Assembly: GCF_014205255.1 (NCBI RefSeq)
Contig: NZ_JACHNE010000001.1
Span: 8,556,001 to 8,620,000, forward strand
Length of the DNA stretch: 64,000 nucleotides
Direction of reading: 5' to 3'
Origin: Streptomyces caelestis
Lineage (GTDB): Bacteria > Actinomycetota > Actinomycetes > Streptomycetales > Streptomycetaceae
Both the position numbers and the translations under genes were made by a program. The first letter of the stretch is position 1. Every line of letters starts with the position of its first letter. Below, in pieces: positions 61,785 to 64,000 of the stretch. The notes under the pieces are model-generated. The model ran no database searches and was not told the origin of the DNA. It saw nothing but the letters and a program-made list of their open reading frames with translations.

Positions 61785-61853
61785 CACGCCTGCTAACGAT
61801 ACGTAAGAATCCTTAGCTGTACCTGGGACGGGCCGGTCCGTAGCGTCACGGCC

Positions 61854-62471
61854 ATGACCAGCACCTTCACCGCCGCAGCCGCGGGATTCGGCACCGGACT
61901 GTCCCTCATCGTCGCCATCGGCGCCCAGAACGCCTTCGTCCTGCGCCAGGGGGTCCGCCGCGACGCCGTTCTCGCCGTCGTCGGCATCTGCGCCCTGTCC
62001 GACGCCGCCCTCATCACGCTCGGGGTCGGCGGCGTCGGCGCGGTGGTGGTGGCGTGGCCGGGGGCGCTGACGGTGATCGGCTGGATCGGCGGCGCGTTCC
62101 TGCTGTGCTACGGCGCCCTGGCCGCCCGGCGGGTGTTCCGGCCGGACGGCGGCGCGCTGCGGACGGACGGGGAGGCGGCCGGATCACGCCGCCGGGCCGT
62201 GCTCACCTGTCTGGCGATGACCTGGCTCAACCCGCACGTCTACCTCGACACCGTCTTCCTGCTCGGCTCCGTCGCCGCCGACCACGGCCCGCTGCGCTGG
62301 ACGTTCGGCCTCGGCGCGGTGCTGGCCAGCCTGTGCTGGTTCGCCGCCCTCGGCTTCGGCGCCCGGATGCTCGGCCGTTTCCTCGCCAAGCCGTCCGCCT
62401 GGCGGGTCCTGGACGGCCTGGTGGCCGCCACCATGATCGTGCTCGGTGCCGTGCTCATCGCCGGAAGCTGA
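61854..62471 (+). CDS. LysE/ArgO-type amino-acid exporter
   Basis: A 205-residue exporter of basic amino acids. Six helices are visible, starting with GFGTGLSLIVAIGAQNAFVL, which carries the family motif GAQNAFVLRQG, then VVGICALSDAALITLGV, and a hallmark late segment AMTWLNPHVYLDTVFLLGSV. LysE works under control of the divergent LysR regulator. The ATG has no strong ribosome site; TAGCGT ends 11 bases before it and could mark a leaderless transcript. Confidence 0.92.
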   Translation: MTSTFTAAAAGFGTGLSLIVAIGAQNAFVLRQGVRRDAVLAVVGICALSDAALITLGVGGVGAVVVAWPGALTVIGWIGGAFLLCYGALAARRVFRPDGGALRTDGEAAGSRRRAVLTCLAMTWLNPHVYLDTVFLLGSVAADHGPLRWTFGLGAVLASLCWFAALGFGARMLGRFLAKPSAWRVLDGLVAATMIVLGAVLIAGS

Positions 62472-62554
62472 GACCTCGGCTCCTGGGCGCCCGGCGGCTG
62501 GTGCGATAGTGATCCCCGGCCGGGTAGGTGTAGCAAGCATCCAGGAAGCGGCGA

Positions 62555-63847
62555 GTGGACACGAGCGAGAGCACGACGGGCGGGCAGGATCCGCCGCCGA
62601 AGGGCGCCCGGCGGCGCGGCCGGCGGCGCTGGGCCATGGACACCCGCCCCCTGCGCCGCCCGGCCTACCGGCGGCTGTGGGGCTCGACCATCGTCACGGC
62701 CGTCGGCAGCCAGCTCACCGCCGTCGCCGTGCCCAAGCAGATCTACGACATCACCGGCTCCTCGGCGTGGGTCGGCGGCGCGAGCCTGGCCGGCCTGGTG
62801 CCGCTGATCGTGTTCGCCCTGTGGGGCGGGGCGATCGCCGACAGCATGGACCGGCGCAAGCTGCTGCTGATCACCAACAGCGGCATCGCCGTCACCTCGT
62901 TGCTGTTCTGGCTCCAGGCCTTCACCGGCCTGGAGTCGGTGGCCGCGCTCATGGTGCTGCTCGCTGTGCAGCAGGCCCTCTGGGGCCTGAACGCGCCGGC
63001 CCGCAGCGCCTCCATCGCCCGCCTCGTCCCCGCGGACGAACTGCCCGCCGCGGGTGCCCTCGGCTCGACCGTGATGCAGACCGGCCAGGTGGCGGGCCCG
63101 CTGCTCGCCGGTGCTCTCATCCCCGTCGTCGGACTGCCCGAGCTGTACCTCGTCGACGCGCTGGCCCTGTGCGTAACGGTGTGGGCGGTGTACCGGCTGC
63201 CGGCGCTGCCGCCCCTGGCCGGCACGGCGGCCCGCCGCGCGGGCGTGACGGAGATCGTCGCCGGCTTCCGCTACATCTCCGGGCACACCGTGCTGCTGCT
63301 GTCGTTCCTCGCCGACATCATCGCCATGGTCCTCGGCATGCCCCGGGCCCTGTTCCCGCAGCTCGCCGCACAGACCTACGCGCCGTACGGCGAGGGCCTG
63401 GCTCTGGGTCTGCTGTTCGCGGCGATCCCCATCGGTGCCGTGCTCGGCGGACTGTTCTCCGGCACCTTCTCCCGGGCCCGCCGGCACGGCTGGATGGTCA
63501 TCGGGTCGGTGGTCGTCTGGGGCGTGGCGATCACGGGCTTCGGGCTGAGCGGCAACCTGTGGGTGGGGGTGGCGTTCCTGGCCGTGGCCGGGGTGGCCGA
63601 CATGGTGTCGATGGTCTTCCGCGGGGCGATCCTGCTGTCCGCCGCGACCGACGAGATGCGCGGCCGCATGCAGGGCGTCTTCACCGTCGTCGTGGCGGGC
63701 GGCCCGCGCCTCGCCGACGTGCTGCACGGCACCGCGGGCTCCGCCTTCGGCCCCCGTACCGCCGTCGCGGGCGGCGGGCTGCTGGTCGTCGCCGTGATGC
63801 TGACGCTGGCCGCCACCGTACCGGCGCTGCGGCGCTACCGCGTCTGA
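62555..63847 (+). CDS. MFS exporter (EntS-like)
   Basis: A 430-residue major facilitator with about 12 helices. Near residue 30-60 is RPLRRPAYRRLWGSTIVTAV, and the loop 2-3 motif is GGAIADSMDRRKLLLITNSG. The sequence resembles the enterobactin exporter EntS group (IYDITGSSAWVGGASLAGLV, ALWGLNAPARSASIARLVPA). No siderophore gene is near, so the cargo is unknown. The GTG start has AGGAAG nine bases upstream. It is followed by a partial gene on the opposite strand. Confidence 0.88.
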   Translation: MDTSESTTGGQDPPPKGARRRGRRRWAMDTRPLRRPAYRRLWGSTIVTAVGSQLTAVAVPKQIYDITGSSAWVGGASLAGLVPLIVFALWGGAIADSMDRRKLLLITNSGIAVTSLLFWLQAFTGLESVAALMVLLAVQQALWGLNAPARSASIARLVPADELPAAGALGSTVMQTGQVAGPLLAGALIPVVGLPELYLVDALALCVTVWAVYRLPALPPLAGTAARRAGVTEIVAGFRYISGHTVLLLSFLADIIAMVLGMPRALFPQLAAQTYAPYGEGLALGLLFAAIPIGAVLGGLFSGTFSRARRHGWMVIGSVVVWGVAITGFGLSGNLWVGVAFLAVAGVADMVSMVFRGAILLSAATDEMRGRMQGVFTVVVAGGPRLADVLHGTAGSAFGPRTAVAGGGLLVVAVMLTLAATVPALRRYRV

Positions 63848-63851
63848 CGTC

Positions 63852-64000
63852 TCACAGGGCGCCTCGCCGGTGCAGGGTGTACTGCTCCATCAGCTTGCCC
63901 CGGGTCATCTCCAGCCGGTGCGCGAGCACCTCGGCGACGTTCCGCACCAGCATCATCCCGAGCTCCGGGTCCTCCTCGCACAGAGCCAGCACGGCCCTCG
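63852..64000 (-). CDS. Partial gene: C-terminus of a probable cyclic-nucleotide-binding protein
   Basis: The last 49 codons of a minus-strand gene run into the window edge. The end reads AVLALCEEDPELGMMLVRNV, AEVLAHRLEMTRGKLMEQYT then a stop, typical of the final helices of a Crp-type cNMP-binding domain. It probably continues beyond 64000. Without the rest, whether it is a small regulator or the tail of a larger protein cannot be said. Confidence 0.6.
   Translation of the reverse strand, partial: RAVLALCEEDPELGMMLVRNVAEVLAHRLEMTRGKLMEQYTLHRRGAL

Overview
The window is typical Streptomyces chromosome. GC content is very high with strong third-position GC bias, GTG and TTG starts are common, and the genes include lineage markers (an SsgA-like protein, a WhiB-like protein, a streptophobe membrane protein, the melC tyrosinase operon, a SigB/SigF-family sigma factor and a popR/clpP3-clpP4 locus). 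No tRNA, rRNA, CRISPR array, phage module or large biosynthetic cluster was seen. The order sigma factor - popR - clpP pair - RNase HI resembles, from memory, the arm region around sigL and clpP3/clpP4 in S. coelicolor. Several decayed genes and one intact insertion sequence fit an arm or accessory location.

Layout. 0-2 kb: a small antitoxin-like gene and two decayed stretches, one with a trypsin-like protease remnant. 2-6.4 kb: metabolic genes (tautomerase, VOC protein, adenosine deaminase, DinB, LysR, aldo/keto reductase). 6.4-8.1 kb: a complete IS1182-family element with 20-bp terminal repeats and a CTAG target duplication, inserted exactly at the stop codon of a DUF1905 gene. 8.1-9.2 kb: that gene and a frameshifted SnoaL-like pseudogene. 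9.2-14.2 kb: an operon of an FHA-FHA-ABC exporter, a protein with about 17 Thr/Pro repeats, and a soluble Ser/Thr kinase, the most interesting system here. 14.2-18 kb: streptophobe protein, DUF6777 protein and two PRC-barrel proteins. 18-22 kb: RsbW-like ATPase, SigB-family sigma factor, popR and a clpP pair. The first ClpP has a perfect TCTGCC-3N-GGCAGA operator upstream, and the second lacks the catalytic His. 22-31 kb: VOC proteins, a phosphotransferase, an SGNH lipoprotein, a dehydrogenase, RNase HI with a zinc-ribbon tail, a broken solute-binding-protein gene, melC2/melC1 and a flavin monooxygenase. 31-42 kb: cholesterol-oxidase-like flavoenzyme, aldo/keto reductase, SsgA-like protein, uncharacterised proteins, LLM flavoenzyme, serine hydrolase and a membrane-anchored pseudokinase. 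42-49.3 kb: a TPR-like pseudogene, AIM24, a TerD-CAP-CAP fusion, an SGNH lipoprotein and a giant LuxR (LAL) regulator. 49.4-53 kb: an operon of a receiver-flavoreductase fusion, a cNMP-domain histidine kinase and a UBP zinc-finger protein. 53-64 kb: universal stress protein, DUF4032, MBL hydrolase, AlkB-like protein, TetR with a KstD-like flavoprotein, DUF488, DUF6098, WhiB, an ArgP/LysE pair, an MFS exporter and the end of a probable cNMP-binding protein.

Two clusters look like complete signalling circuits. In the first, the kinase would phosphorylate Thr sites on the repeat protein and exporter, read by the FHA domains; the Rv1746(PknF)/Rv1747 pair of Mycobacterium tuberculosis is the closest known parallel. 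In the second, a histidine kinase would phosphorylate a receiver domain fused to a thioredoxin-reductase-like enzyme. Protease control (PopR/ClpP) and stress sigma control sit side by side at 18-22 kb.
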